Of a stretch of 64,000 bases of DNA, positions 1-9,927 are shown piece by piece. Position numbers and translations under genes: made by a program. The notes beneath the pieces are model-generated. The model worked only from the letters and a program-made list of their open reading frames with translations. It was not told where the DNA came from and made no database searches. This DNA is from Bacteroidales bacterium. Its GTDB lineage: Bacteria; Bacteroidota; Bacteroidia; Bacteroidales; VadinHA17. The stretch's first letter is position 1. The number at the start of each line of letters is the position of its first letter. Location of the stretch: positions 42,856 through 106,855 of the forward strand of contig JADJLX010000004.1 in the NCBI GenBank assembly GCA_016709865.1, written 5' to 3'.

Positions 1-3000
1 AGGAACTCACTCTCTCGTGGGACGGCTCATCAGGTGGTGTAAAGGAGAAGGGCTCATCAACAATTATTATCCCTCAAACCGGCGAATTCAAAGTACTTGA
101 TGTAATATCTGTAGCGGGCGAAAGCCAGAGAATCGACGTTGTCTTTTCCGATCCGGTCGATGCAGCACAGGAGATTACCGGGCTGATTGGTTTTTCTCAG
201 CAAACTGAAATAACTGTCAATATAAATTCAAATATTGTATCTGTTTTTCCGGGGGCAAGACTTCAGGGTGAAGTAGATCTGAACATTGAGCCTTCGCTCA
301 GAAACAGTAACGGAACTTCACTCGGCTCTTCATATCTGAAACAGCTCGACTTCACTTCAGTACAACCGGCAATTTCACTTGAAGGAAACGGTGTTATCCT
401 TCCTTCCTCACAAAACCTGATCTTCCCTTTTAAAGCTGCAAACCTTAAAGCAGTCGACCTTAAGATAATAAGGATCTTCGAAAATAACCTCCCCTATTTT
501 CTTCAGGAAGCTGACCTGAACAGCGGCTATTCAATAAAACGGTTCGGCCGTCCGGTCTACTCCGGTAAAGTCGATCTTGTAACTGGATCGGGGATGAACA
601 GCGGGGCCTGGAACCTTTATACAATCGATCTGGCCGACTATATTGATGTTGAACCCGGAGTGCTCTACAAGGTCTCACTTGGAATGAGAAAATCATATTC
701 ACTCTACCCGTGCGGCGAAAGTGAAGAGGACAACAATTACGAGGAGAGGCTTCAGCTGTCGGAAGAACAGAGCCGTGAAGCCTGGGATGATCCTGAAAAC
801 TACTATGATGAAAGTGAAGACCAGATCTACTACTCTTCAGGATTCAGATGGGAGGACCGCAACAACCCCTGCAAACAGGCGTATTATAGTCCCGATAAAA
901 GGGTCACAAGGAATGTTCTGGCTTCAAACCTTGGTCTTATGGCCAAAAAAGGTGAGGACAATATCCTTCATGTAATGGTGAATGATCTTATTTCATCAAT
1001 GCCGGTAGGAGAAGTTAATGTTGATGTCTACGATTACCAGATGCAGCTTGTCATTTCAGGCAAAACAAATACTGATGGCTCCGTTGCTCTCTACTGCGAC
1101 AGGAAACCCTTCCTGGTAATAGCTAAAAAAGACAAGGACCGGAACTACCTTAAAACAAATGACGGTTCATCTCTTTCTTTAAGTTCTTTCGATGTTTCAG
1201 GCAACAAACCGGAGAATGGAATTAAGGCTTTTGTGTATGGTGAAAGGGATGTCTGGAGGCCAGGTGATTCAATCTTCCTTTCAATCTTTATTAAAGATAT
1301 GAAGAGCGATCTGCCACAGGGCCATCCTGTTCAGTTCGAACTTATCAATCCGCTCGAACAGAGAGTCGACAACCAGGTTCAAAAACCAAATGGCAGCAAT
1401 CTGCTTGTCTTCACAACAAAGACTTCTGAGGATGCCATAACAGGTAACTATAAGGCAGTATTCAGAATAGGCGGTGCAACTTTTACAAAACGGGTAAGAG
1501 TTGAGACAGTAAAACCAAACCGCCTTAAAATCAACTTAAGTTTTCCAGGGGAGATCCTAGGTGGTTCTGAATCATCTTCAAGGGGTACACTAAATGTAAA
1601 ATGGCTGAACGGATCTGTTGCACGAAACATGAAATCATCTGTTGAGTATATTCTGAAGCATACCAAAACTGAATTTGAAAAATACGGACAATACACTTTT
1701 GACGATCCCGTAAGCGAGTTCTACTCAGAGACAGTAAATATTTTTGACAAACAGATCGACGAAAACGGAAACGCATCAGTTCTCTTTAATCCGGGGAAAG
1801 ACATTAATGCCCCCGGTATGCTGAATGCTGTGTTTACTGCAAAAACTATGGAACCGGGAGGTGATGAAAGCATTACCCAAACAACTTATAAGTATGCCCC
1901 GTATCCGGTATTTGTAGGTATTAGCCTTCCCGGACTGAAAGGTAAAAGCCGGATGCTGTTTACTGATGCCGACAATGAAATTAAGATAGCAACTGTTGAT
2001 GAAAAAGGAAAAGCTGTAAGGTCGGAGGTTGAGATAACTATCTACAAGATCTCATACAGATGGTGGTGGGAATCAGATCAGGAGGATCTGGGTTACTACA
2101 TCTCTAATGACACATACAAACCTGTTGTAAGGGAGACCATTACTACATCAGGCGGAGAGGGTTCCTTCACTTTCAATATCGGTAAAAATGAATGGGGAAG
2201 ATATCTCATCAGAGCTACCACTCCTGACGGACACTCCACCGGCAAAATAATCCTTGTTGACTGGCCATGGGATTATGGAATGAAAGGAAACTCAGAAGGT
2301 GCAACGCTTCTCGCTATAAATACCGATAAAGAGAAATATAATCCGGGCGATGAAATTAATCTTTCATTCCCCGCACCAGAAAATGCAAGGGCCATAATCA
2401 CTCTTGAAAACTCAACCGGGGTGCTAGAGGAGGTCAGGGTTAATACCCAGAAAGGGATTACTGTTGTCAAGCTCAGGGCGAAACCTGAAATGGCCCCAAA
2501 TGTTTATGCTTATGTAACTGTCATCCAGCCTCATGCCCAGACAATAAACGATATGCCTATAAGGCTGTATGGAATTGTCCCGGTTATGGTAGAAGATCCC
2601 GCCACAAGGCTTTCTCCCAAAATTGAAATGCCCGATGAGATCAGATCACAGAAGCCGTTCCTCGTTAAGGTCAGCGAAACAAACAAGAAGGCAATGACAT
2701 ATACTCTGGCAGTTGTTGACGAAGGCCTTTTGGATATTACCGGTTACCGCACACCTGATCCCTGGAATTACTTTTATGCCCGTGAAGCACTGGGTGTCCA
2801 GACATGGGACCTTTACGATTATGTCCTTGGTGCGTTTGGCGGTACTCTCGACAGGATATTTGCTGTTGGCGGCGATGAAGCTCTGGCAGACAAGGCTGCA
2901 AATAAAGCCCAGAGGTTTATTCCTGTTGTTAAATTCCTTGGACCATTTACCCTGGCAAATGACAAAACAAATACCCATGCAATAACCCTTCCTCAATATA

Positions 3001-4907
3001 CGGGTTCTGTTAAAGTAATGGTAGTAGCCGGCAGCGACAGGGCTTTCGGAATGGCAGAAAAATCTGTTTTTGTAAAGGATCCTCTCATGATCCTTGTCAC
3101 AGCTCCGAGGGTTGTCAGTCCGGGTGAAAAGGTAGCCCTTCCTGTAACACTCTTTATTCAGAAGGAGGGGATTAATGCTGTTACTGTAAAAGCAGAAAGC
3201 AATGAGCTGATTAATATTGAAGAGAAAAGCAAAAATATTTCTGTGAGTTCCGCAGGAGAAAAAGATACCGGCTTCACATTTACCGTTGGCGAAAAAACCG
3301 GAGTGGCAAAGATAAGTGTTACCGCTTCCGGAGGCGGAGAGACTGCAACTTATGATATGGAACTTGAAATAAGAAGTCCGAATCCTCCTGAAACACGGGC
3401 TGAGCTAAAGATCCTGAAACAGGGCGAAAAATGGGAAACGGCCTTCAATTCTTTCGGTATTGAAGGTTCCAACAGTGCTAAGCTGGAGGTCTCATCTCTT
3501 CCATCAATTAATCTTGAAAAACGGCTTGACTACCTAGTTGAATATCCGCACGGATGTTCGGAACAGATTACATCTTCTGCGTTCCCGCAATTATATCTTA
3601 AAGATCTTAAGGGAAATGACGCGGCTGTAATGCAGTCAGTTTCAACAAATATAAAAGAAGCAATCAACCTGATAGTATCGCGTCAGATGGCCAATGGTGG
3701 AATCGCCCTCTGGCCCGGATCGTACCAGGCCGATAACTGGGTAACTTCCTATGCCGGCCATTTTATGGTTGAAGCAGAAAGAATGGGTTATAGCATCCCT
3801 TCCGGTTTTAAACAGAAATGGATCGATTATCAGAAAAAAACAGCCCGCGACTGGCGATACGATACCCGGTACATCCAGACACAGGGCGATCAGGCATACC
3901 GGCTCTTCACTCTTGCCCTCGCCGGTCAGCCCGATAAGGGTGCAATGAACAGGTTAAGGGAGTCTCCCGACCTCACAAAGCTGTCGCGCTGGCTTCTGGC
4001 TGCTTCATTTGCAGTAAGCGGTCGTCCCGAGGCTGCAGGCGATCTAATTGATGTCAGAAACACAACAACTGAAGTTGAAATACAGAATTATTTCTATGGC
4101 AGCCTTATCCGCGACAAAGCAATTATCCTGTACACTCTGGTTCTTCTGAAAAATGAAGAAGAGGCACTCCCTCTACTGAAGGAGATCTGTGAAAGATTTA
4201 ACAATGAAGAGTGGTACAGCACTCAATCTATTTCCTGGGGACTGATCGCCTATATGAAATACGCCGAAATGTTACCTGGCGATAAAAACAGTCCTGCAAA
4301 AATAACTGTAACACTAAATGGAGATAAATCTGCACAGACCATTCTCTCAAAACAGGTTGTCAGCAATGATCTGAAGATTAAAAACGGGAATAATACATTA
4401 ACTGTTGAAAACAATTCTGATAAACCTGTCTATGTAACCCTTACCAGAAAAGGTGTTCCGCTTATTTCTGATAACTCAGGTGAAGAGAAAGGCCTCGGTA
4501 TGAAGATTGAATATTTTGATATGAATCTCAAACCGGTTGTTCATACCAGTCTTAAACAGGGAACTGACTTCATGATGGTTGTGAAAGTAACGAACAACAC
4601 CTTCTCAAAAGTGGATAATATTGCTCTTACTCAGATGGTACCTTCGGGCTGGGAGATCAGGAATTCCAGATTATTTGAATCGAACTTTGGCATCAAAGAG
4701 GGTGCCTTTACCTACCGCGATATCAGGGACGACAGGGTTAACACCTACTTCGTGCTGTCACAGGGCGAAACAAAAAGCTTTGTGATGGTGCTTAATGCCG
4801 CCTATAAAGGTGAATATTACCAGCCATCAGTATGGTGCGAAGCAATGTATACTCCTAATTGTTACGCCAGAATACCCGGAAATAAAATAAGAGTAACCGG
4901 CGAATAA
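1..4907 (+). CDS. Alpha-2-macroglobulin family protein (5' partial)
   Basis: The reading frame (codons starting at base 3) is open from the left edge, so the N-terminus with its signal peptide or lipobox lies outside the window; the first internal Met is at 594. The visible part is about 1,630 residues of MG-type beta-sandwich domains with a bait-like region. The thioester motif CxEQ is present as CSEQ at 3555-3566, preceded by YPHG, and is followed by an alpha-helical thioester domain and a C-terminal receptor-binding-like domain. Bacterial homologues (YfhM type) are periplasmic, usually lipid-anchored protease traps that use the Cys-Gln thioester. The next gene, pbpC, starts one base after the stop. 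This yfhM-pbpC pairing is conserved in many Gram-negatives and suggests coupled defence and repair of the envelope. Confidence 0.93.
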   Translation, partial: ELTLSWDGSSGGVKEKGSSTIIIPQTGEFKVLDVISVAGESQRIDVVFSDPVDAAQEITGLIGFSQQTEITVNINSNIVSVFPGARLQGEVDLNIEPSLRNSNGTSLGSSYLKQLDFTSVQPAISLEGNGVILPSSQNLIFPFKAANLKAVDLKIIRIFENNLPYFLQEADLNSGYSIKRFGRPVYSGKVDLVTGSGMNSGAWNLYTIDLADYIDVEPGVLYKVSLGMRKSYSLYPCGESEEDNNYEERLQLSEEQSREAWDDPENYYDESEDQIYYSSGFRWEDRNNPCKQAYYSPDKRVTRNVLASNLGLMAKKGEDNILHVMVNDLISSMPVGEVNVDVYDYQMQLVISGKTNTDGSVALYCDRKPFLVIAKKDKDRNYLKTNDGSSLSLSSFDVSGNKPENGIKAFVYGERDVWRPGDSIFLSIFIKDMKSDLPQGHPVQFELINPLEQRVDNQVQKPNGSNLLVFTTKTSEDAITGNYKAVFRIGGATFTKRVRVETVKPNRLKINLSFPGEILGGSESSSRGTLNVKWLNGSVARNMKSSVEYILKHTKTEFEKYGQYTFDDPVSEFYSETVNIFDKQIDENGNASVLFNPGKDINAPGMLNAVFTAKTMEPGGDESITQTTYKYAPYPVFVGISLPGLKGKSRMLFTDADNEIKIATVDEKGKAVRSEVEITIYKISYRWWWESDQEDLGYYISNDTYKPVVRETITTSGGEGSFTFNIGKNEWGRYLIRATTPDGHSTGKIILVDWPWDYGMKGNSEGATLLAINTDKEKYNPGDEINLSFPAPENARAIITLENSTGVLEEVRVNTQKGITVVKLRAKPEMAPNVYAYVTVIQPHAQTINDMPIRLYGIVPVMVEDPATRLSPKIEMPDEIRSQKPFLVKVSETNKKAMTYTLAVVDEGLLDITGYRTPDPWNYFYAREALGVQTWDLYDYVLGAFGGTLDRIFAVGGDEALADKAANKAQRFIPVVKFLGPFTLANDKTNTHAITLPQYTGSVKVMVVAGSDRAFGMAEKSVFVKDPLMILVTAPRVVSPGEKVALPVTLFIQKEGINAVTVKAESNELINIEEKSKNISVSSAGEKDTGFTFTVGEKTGVAKISVTASGGGETATYDMELEIRSPNPPETRAELKILKQGEKWETAFNSFGIEGSNSAKLEVSSLPSINLEKRLDYLVEYPHGCSEQITSSAFPQLYLKDLKGNDAAVMQSVSTNIKEAINLIVSRQMANGGIALWPGSYQADNWVTSYAGHFMVEAERMGYSIPSGFKQKWIDYQKKTARDWRYDTRYIQTQGDQAYRLFTLALAGQPDKGAMNRLRESPDLTKLSRWLLAASFAVSGRPEAAGDLIDVRNTTTEVEIQNYFYGSLIRDKAIILYTLVLLKNEEEALPLLKEICERFNNEEWYSTQSISWGLIAYMKYAEMLPGDKNSPAKITVTLNGDKSAQTILSKQVVSNDLKIKNGNNTLTVENNSDKPVYVTLTRKGVPLISDNSGEEKGLGMKIEYFDMNLKPVVHTSLKQGTDFMMVVKVTNNTFSKVDNIALTQMVPSGWEIRNSRLFESNFGIKEGAFTYRDIRDDRVNTYFVLSQGETKSFVMVLNAAYKGEYYQPSVWCEAMYTPNCYARIPGNKIRVTGE

Positions 4908-4908
4908 A

Positions 4909-7260
4909 TTGAACAGGAAGCTCAGAATATTTCTGATAGCAGCCGGGGTAGTTACTACTCCGGTTTTGCTTTCTCCAATGCCGCGATTCAGGTCGCCTTT
5001 ATCAACTGTTGTTGAAGCAAATGACGGAAGCTTGCTGGGCGCCAGAATCGCAGATGACGGACAGTGGCGCTTCCCTTATTCCGGAGAGGTCCCCGATAAA
5101 TTTGAAAAAGCACTCCTTACCTTCGAGGACCGCTGGTTCCGGTTTCATCCGGGAATTAACCCGGTATCCATTTTCAGGGCAGCGGTAAACAATTTCAAAG
5201 CAGGTAAGATTGTCAGCGGAGGCAGCACAATAACGATGCAGGTTGCAAGGATTGCTGCGGGTAACAAACCCCGGACATACGGCGAGAAATTCATTGAGAT
5301 GCTTTCTGCCCTGAAACTAGAGCTGTTCTCTTCCAAAAAGAAGATCATTGAGATGTATGCTTCCAATGCCCCTTTCGGTGGAAATACAGTCGGTCTCGAA
5401 GCTGCAGCCTGGCGATATACCGGCAAATCTTCCTCTTCTCTTTCATGGGCAGAGGCTGCTTCGCTTGCAATACTTCCGAACTCACCCGGACTTGTATTTC
5501 CGGGAAGGAACCAGGAAGTACTTAAAAGAAGAAGGGATGACCTGCTCAGAAGGTTATATGAAAGGAACTACTTTGATTCGCTTACACTTATCCTGTCAAT
5601 TGATGAGCCGGTTCCGGGCCAGCCAAAAACTCTTCCTGCCAAAGCGCCTCATCTAACTGATCATATTTTTACGACAAGAAAGGGGCAGACCGTTAAGACT
5701 ACTATCGATCTTCATCTGCAGGAGAGAGCAACAGAAATAATAAACACTCATCAGAAAGAACTTTCTGCAAACTATATCTATAATTCTGCCTGTTTGATTT
5801 TAGAAGTTGAAACAGGAAATGTCCTGGCTTATGTTGGAAACAGCACCCTTGAGGAAGCTAAGCTGCATGGCGGAGATGTAGATATAATCCGTTCATTGCG
5901 AAGTACAGGAAGCATCCTGAAACCATTTCTCTATGCAGCTATGCAGCAGTCGGGAGATATCCTGCCAAACAGCCTGGTGGCTGATGTCCCGACACGTTTC
6001 CCCGGTTTCTCACCAAAGAATTTCGATCAGTCGTACAGCGGGGCTGTAAGTGCCGGTTCGGCCTTATCACAATCGCTTAATATTCCTGCAGTAAAAATGC
6101 TTCAGAAATATGATCCTGAGCGATTCCTCGATATTCTGAAAAAAACCGGATTCACGTCATTTGACAAACCTGCCGACCACTATGGACTTTCAATGATCCT
6201 GGGAGGAGGAGAGACTTCCTTATGGGAACTCACCGGAGCCTACGCATCTCTGTCGAGAGTGCTCAACAGATACCTGAAGGAAAAAAAATACTACACAGAA
6301 GATTATCATGCGCCGGTAATAATAAGTGTTACTGATACACTTAAAAACGAAGATCATGCTCCTCCTTTGTCCGCCGCTTCAATATGGCTAACCTATGAGG
6401 CACTTCAGAAAGTAAACAGACCCGAGAGCGAAACTGGCTGGCAGTACTTCTCCTCATCACCTGATGTAGCATGGAAGACAGGCACCAGCTTTGGTTTCAG
6501 GGACGGATGGGCTGTCGGAACAACGCCGCAATATGTTATTGGTGTTTGGGTTGGAAACGCCGACGGAGAAGGAAGGCCCGGACTGACAGGCATCACTGCT
6601 GCAGCTCCAATTCTTTTTGATCTTCTTAATCTGACAGGAACTGGTCCCTGGTTCAAAACGCCTCTTGAGGATCTGACAATGATAAAAGTGTGTGCAAAGA
6701 GCGGATTCAGGGCTTCTTCCGATTGTCCCGAGACCATTGAAATACCCGCAGGAGTTAACGGACTGCGTAGCGAAGCCTGTCCTTTCCATCAGGTCATTCA
6801 TCTGAATAAATCAGAAACACTGCAGGTAACATCCGATTGTGCATCACCGGGAGAGATCATTAATGTCCCTTGGTTTGTGCTTCCTCCCGCCATGGAGTAT
6901 TTCTACCGGCAGAAACACCCCGAATACAGACCTTTGCCCCCTGTTGCTCCGGGATGCGCTGCCTCAGGGACAATAGCGGCAATGGAGTTTATCTACCCGA
7001 ATTCAGGTGTAAAGATCTTTATTCCCCGCGACGAAACAGGAACCCTGACAAGAGTCGTTCCTGAAATAGCACACCGAAATCCTTCAAAAAAAATCTTCTG
7101 GCATCTCGATGAAAAATATATTGGCACCACAAAATATATTCATCAGATTGAGATCATTGCAGGATCTGGTAGTCATATACTTACAGCTGTCGACGAGGAT
7201 GGGAATTCTATAAAGTGCAGTTTTACGATTGTCTCTTCTTCAACACAGATTCTGAATTGA
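4909..7260 (+). CDS. pbpC: Penicillin-binding protein 1C
   Basis: A 783-residue bifunctional peptidoglycan synthase. The TTG start directly follows the TAA of the macroglobulin gene. An N-terminal membrane anchor is followed by a GT51 glycosyltransferase domain with the EDRWFRFHPGI signature and GGSTITMQ. The transpeptidase domain has the active-site SILK tetrad after STG, SLN as the SxN motif, and KTGTS as the KTG motif. The C-terminal ~100 residues fit the BiPBP_C domain typical of PBP1C. It should act in the inner membrane facing the periplasm, in one operon with the macroglobulin. All catalytic motifs are intact. It has no link to the BlaI/M56 genes elsewhere in the window. Confidence 0.95.
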   Translation: MNRKLRIFLIAAGVVTTPVLLSPMPRFRSPLSTVVEANDGSLLGARIADDGQWRFPYSGEVPDKFEKALLTFEDRWFRFHPGINPVSIFRAAVNNFKAGKIVSGGSTITMQVARIAAGNKPRTYGEKFIEMLSALKLELFSSKKKIIEMYASNAPFGGNTVGLEAAAWRYTGKSSSSLSWAEAASLAILPNSPGLVFPGRNQEVLKRRRDDLLRRLYERNYFDSLTLILSIDEPVPGQPKTLPAKAPHLTDHIFTTRKGQTVKTTIDLHLQERATEIINTHQKELSANYIYNSACLILEVETGNVLAYVGNSTLEEAKLHGGDVDIIRSLRSTGSILKPFLYAAMQQSGDILPNSLVADVPTRFPGFSPKNFDQSYSGAVSAGSALSQSLNIPAVKMLQKYDPERFLDILKKTGFTSFDKPADHYGLSMILGGGETSLWELTGAYASLSRVLNRYLKEKKYYTEDYHAPVIISVTDTLKNEDHAPPLSAASIWLTYEALQKVNRPESETGWQYFSSSPDVAWKTGTSFGFRDGWAVGTTPQYVIGVWVGNADGEGRPGLTGITAAAPILFDLLNLTGTGPWFKTPLEDLTMIKVCAKSGFRASSDCPETIEIPAGVNGLRSEACPFHQVIHLNKSETLQVTSDCASPGEIINVPWFVLPPAMEYFYRQKHPEYRPLPPVAPGCAASGTIAAMEFIYPNSGVKIFIPRDETGTLTRVVPEIAHRNPSKKIFWHLDEKYIGTTKYIHQIEIIAGSGSHILTAVDEDGNSIKCSFTIVSSSTQILN

Positions 7261-7271
7261 AGTTCTTTTTT

Positions 7272-7390
7272 ACCGCAGAGGTTCGCAGAGTAGGCGCAGA
7301 GTTACGCAGAGTTAATAAGAGATTTGGAGATAAATAGAAATTCCTCTGCGGTTCTCAATTATTTCCTCAGCGGTTCTCTGCGGTTAAAGG
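7272..7390. repeat. Dispersed imperfect palindrome, CGCAGAG family
   Basis: The left half carries GCAGAG words about 10 bp apart (ACCGCAGAGG, TTCGCAGAGT, GGCGCAGAGT, TACGCAGAGT). The right half carries the complementary CTCTGCGGTT words. The outer arms ACCGCAGAG and CTCTGCGGT can pair. A second copy with the same ends is at 29881-29992. A coding frame runs through it from 7324, but the Nudix gene starts after it. Confidence 0.7.
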
Positions 7391-7410
7391 ATTTACTTAG
7401 TTTTGCATAT

Positions 7411-7914
7411 ATGAACAATTCCAAATCAATAGAAATGTTCCCCATTGTCGATGAAAACGGCAATACAATAGGTGAAGCGCCCCGCACAGTCTGTCACGAC
7501 GGGAAAAGCATGCTCCTGCACCCTGTTGTGCATCTTCATGTCTTTAACACTAAAGGCGAACTCTTCCTGCAGAAACGATCAATGACAAAAGATATCCAGC
7601 CAGGTAAATGGGATACATCTGTCGGCGGACATGTCAGTCCGGGCGAATCGATTGAAGAAGCACTAAAAAGAGAAGCTTTTGAAGAACTAAATCTTACAGA
7701 ATTTGTTCCCCTGTTTATTACCAGGTATGTCTGGGAATCACAAAGGGAAAGGGAGCTCGTAAACTCCTTTAAAACAATTACCGATGAGGTTCCCCGTGTT
7801 GAAAAGAATGAGATTGAAGAAGGCAGATACTGGTCGTTGCAGGAGATCAGGGAAAATATCGGCAAAGGGATCTTTACTCCGAATTTTGAAAACGAATTAA
7901 AATATATAATATGA
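7411..7914 (+). CDS. Nudix hydrolase, YfcD/isopentenyl-diphosphate isomerase-like
   Basis: A 167-residue protein with the Nudix box GHVSPGESIEEALKREAFEE (GX5EX7REXXEE pattern), which binds the divalent metal and diphosphate. The N-terminus (MFPIVDENGNTIGEA, then HPVVHLHVFN) and LQKRS resemble the YfcD branch, related to IPP isomerase but with an unsettled substrate. I chose ATG 7411 because the frame upstream to 7324 translates a dispersed repeat. A TAGTTTTG (TAnnTTTG) element at 7398-7405 ends five bases before this ATG, so the mRNA could be nearly leaderless. The stop overlaps the start of the next gene (ATGA). Confidence 0.88.
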   Translation: MNNSKSIEMFPIVDENGNTIGEAPRTVCHDGKSMLLHPVVHLHVFNTKGELFLQKRSMTKDIQPGKWDTSVGGHVSPGESIEEALKREAFEELNLTEFVPLFITRYVWESQRERELVNSFKTITDEVPRVEKNEIEEGRYWSLQEIRENIGKGIFTPNFENELKYII

Positions 7915-8804
7915 ACCGTCTGACACTTTCAATGCTGCTCTTAGCCCTCCCTATTTCTCTTGCAGCCCAGGACGACTTGATGAATCTTATTAATGAAGGA
8001 ACTAAACCTGAGATAAACTATGCCTCAGCCACCTTCAAATCAACACATATTCTGAATGGCCAATCAATAGAGAAAATGGCCCCTAAACAGCTTGATTTCA
8101 GAATCTCGCACCGCTTCGGAAGAATCAACTCAGGAGCATATGAGTTATTCGGGCTCGATCAGGCTAATATCCATTTCAGCCTGGAATACGGAATCAATAA
8201 ATGGCTGATGGCGGGAATCGGAAGAGGAACATATGAAAAGACATTTGACGGATTTGCCAAGTTTTCAATTCTGAAACAATCATCAGGAGCCAGGGTAATG
8301 CCTGTTTCGTTGTCGGTTTTCACGTCAGCAGCACTGAAAACAGTCAGGTGGAACGATCCGGCCAGACCATTCGACTTTACATCAAGACTAACATATGTGG
8401 GACAGGTACTCATTGCGAGAAAATTCAGTCCCTCGTTCTCGGCTCAGCTAACACCTTCTTTTATACACCGTAATCTTACTGGCTCAATTTCAGATCCTTA
8501 TAACATTTTTGCAATAGGGGCAGGTGGTCGAATGAAACTCTCAAAACGGATCTCTGTAAATGCCGAATATTATATTAATCCAGATCCCGGATCATACAAT
8601 GGTCAGCCGGTTTACAATCCCCTGGCTCTTGGCGTTGACATTGAAACAGGGGGACATGTGTTTCAGCTCATCTTCACAAACTCGCTTGCCATGATCGAGA
8701 AAGGATTCATTGGTGAATCAACAGGCAGCTGGGGTAACGGCGATATTCACTTCGGGTTTAATATTTCAAGGGTATTTAATCTGAGGAAAGAAGGAAAACC
8801 TTAA
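7911..8804 (+). CDS. DUF5777 family beta-barrel-like protein
   Basis: A 297-residue protein with a Sec signal peptide ending in SLAAQ and a body of alternating hydrophobic strands. It resembles the Bacteroidota DUF5777 family, predicted outer-membrane or periplasmic beta proteins; the function is not established. Features include an early FKSTHILNGQSIE segment and repeated RISHRFG- and FSLEYGINKW-like strands. The four-base ATGA overlap with the Nudix gene indicates translational coupling. It is followed by a YceI-like gene, a neighbour often seen with DUF5777. A strong hairpin at 8850-8878 lies after the stop. Confidence 0.8.
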   Translation: MNRLTLSMLLLALPISLAAQDDLMNLINEGTKPEINYASATFKSTHILNGQSIEKMAPKQLDFRISHRFGRINSGAYELFGLDQANIHFSLEYGINKWLMAGIGRGTYEKTFDGFAKFSILKQSSGARVMPVSLSVFTSAALKTVRWNDPARPFDFTSRLTYVGQVLIARKFSPSFSAQLTPSFIHRNLTGSISDPYNIFAIGAGGRMKLSKRISVNAEYYINPDPGSYNGQPVYNPLALGVDIETGGHVFQLIFTNSLAMIEKGFIGESTGSWGNGDIHFGFNISRVFNLRKEGKP

Positions 8805-8849
8805 ATCTTTTTACCTTCCAGTACAAATAAGCGTCTCAGGGATACTACT

Positions 8850-8878
8850 CCCCTTCCCTTACTGTTTAAGGGAAGGGG
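8850..8878. terminator. Strong hairpin after the DUF5777 gene
   Basis: A perfect 12-bp inverted repeat, CCCCTTCCCTTA (8850-8861) and TAAGGGAAGGGG (8867-8878), with a 5-base loop. No T-run follows, so it may be a member of the C/G-rich dispersed hairpin family (13481, 37098, 45180) rather than a classical terminator. Confidence 0.55.
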
Positions 8879-8967
8879 ATGGGGGAAGGGTTAAGAAGCA
8901 AAAAATGATTTTCTCGTGCCACGAACAAATTATCCACCCTGTTTGTTTTACATTGAACGGATTTATA

Positions 8968-9525
8968 ATGAAACACCTTACCGCTCTTCTTATATTTTCA
9001 ATTCTGTACCTCACCAGTTACAGTCAGAAATACATGACCAAAAATGGTTATATCGGATTCTATTCACATACTCCTATAGAGGACATCAAAGCCGATAACA
9101 ACCAGGTAGCATCAGTTCTGGATATAGCAACGGGAGATCTCGTTTTTCAGGTTCTTATCAGGTCTTTTCATTTCGAAAAAGCCCTAATGGAGGAACATTT
9201 TAACGAGAACTACATGGAGTCGGAGAAATACCCTAAAGCTCTGTTTAAAGGAAAGATCACGAACATTTCATCTGTTAACTTTTCAAAGATCGGAGCATAT
9301 GAGGTAATTGTTGAGGGAGACCTTACAATTCATAATGTCACTAATAAGATAAGTACCAAAGGAACCATTGAAATCGTGACAGGAGGGATCAATGCGACTT
9401 CAAAATTCATGATTGTCCCCGAAGATTATAAGATAACTATTCCGTGGATCATAAGAGACAAAATCAATAAAACTCTGGAGGTAACTGTAACAATGAAATA
9501 TACGCCGGTTGTAGCGTCCAGATAG
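8968..9525 (+). CDS. YceI family periplasmic protein
   Basis: A 185-residue protein with a signal peptide (MKHLTALLIFSILYLTSYSQ). I chose ATG 8968 because the longer frame from 8905 adds residues upstream of the signal peptide. The family is a lipocalin-like beta-barrel that binds polyisoprenoid or other amphiphilic ligands. Visible features are IRSFHFEKALMEEHFNENYM, YPKALFKGKI and a TIHNVTNKISTKGTI segment, all in the usual YceI order. The product is probably periplasmic. Its neighbours are the DUF5777 and Nudix genes on the same strand. Confidence 0.88.
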   Translation: MKHLTALLIFSILYLTSYSQKYMTKNGYIGFYSHTPIEDIKADNNQVASVLDIATGDLVFQVLIRSFHFEKALMEEHFNENYMESEKYPKALFKGKITNISSVNFSKIGAYEVIVEGDLTIHNVTNKISTKGTIEIVTGGINATSKFMIVPEDYKITIPWIIRDKINKTLEVTVTMKYTPVVASR

Positions 9526-9604
9526 CATTCCTCCGTGTCCTCCGTGGTTAATATTTTCGTAACTTTGTTATATGAAACCATCTGTCAAAGTAATAGGATA
9601 AGCC

Positions 9605-9832
9605 ATGAGCAAACAGGTTAAAATTCTTGTTTTCCGGAATGAAATAGAGGCTATGCTTCTTAACGAAATACTCACCGATAAGAATATTCCCCATCTTATT
9701 CGTTCTTATCACGACTCGGCCTACGACGGACTATGGCAATCGCAGTCAGGCTGGGGACATATTGAAGCTCCCGAAGAGTTAAAAGAAGAGATAATTGCAA
9801 TATACAATACAATGTCTGAGGAGTCAGAATAA
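9605..9832 (+). CDS. DUF2007-type putative signal-transducing protein
   Basis: A 75-residue cytosolic protein resembling the DUF2007 family: a ferredoxin-like fold starting KILVFRNEIEAMLLNEIL, then a variable middle and a C-terminal helix. The family is annotated as putative signal transduction, but its role is unknown. A TAACTTTG -7-like element lies at 9560-9567. A degenerate TCCTCCGTG repeat remnant sits at about 9527-9550. Confidence 0.75.
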   Translation: MSKQVKILVFRNEIEAMLLNEILTDKNIPHLIRSYHDSAYDGLWQSQSGWGHIEAPEELKEEIIAIYNTMSEESE

Positions 9833-9862
9833 TTTTCTTTCTCAATTATTCGCAGAAGTGTT

Positions 9863-9870
9863 TATCTTTG
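9863..9870 (+). promoter_or_regulatory. Bacteroidota -7 element TATCTTTG
   Basis: It matches TAnnTTTG, 57 bases upstream of the PAP2-type gene. No clear TTG sits 20 bases upstream, so only the -7 box is supported. Confidence 0.4.
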
Positions 9871-9927
9871 GACTGCATTGACAGGATGTGCTGTTAATGG
9901 TAAAAAGTAATACTATTTAAAGAGTAA

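Noticed and set aside
7324..7410. An upstream extension of the Nudix gene
   Set aside because: The added residues are translated dispersed repeat DNA and match no Nudix protein.
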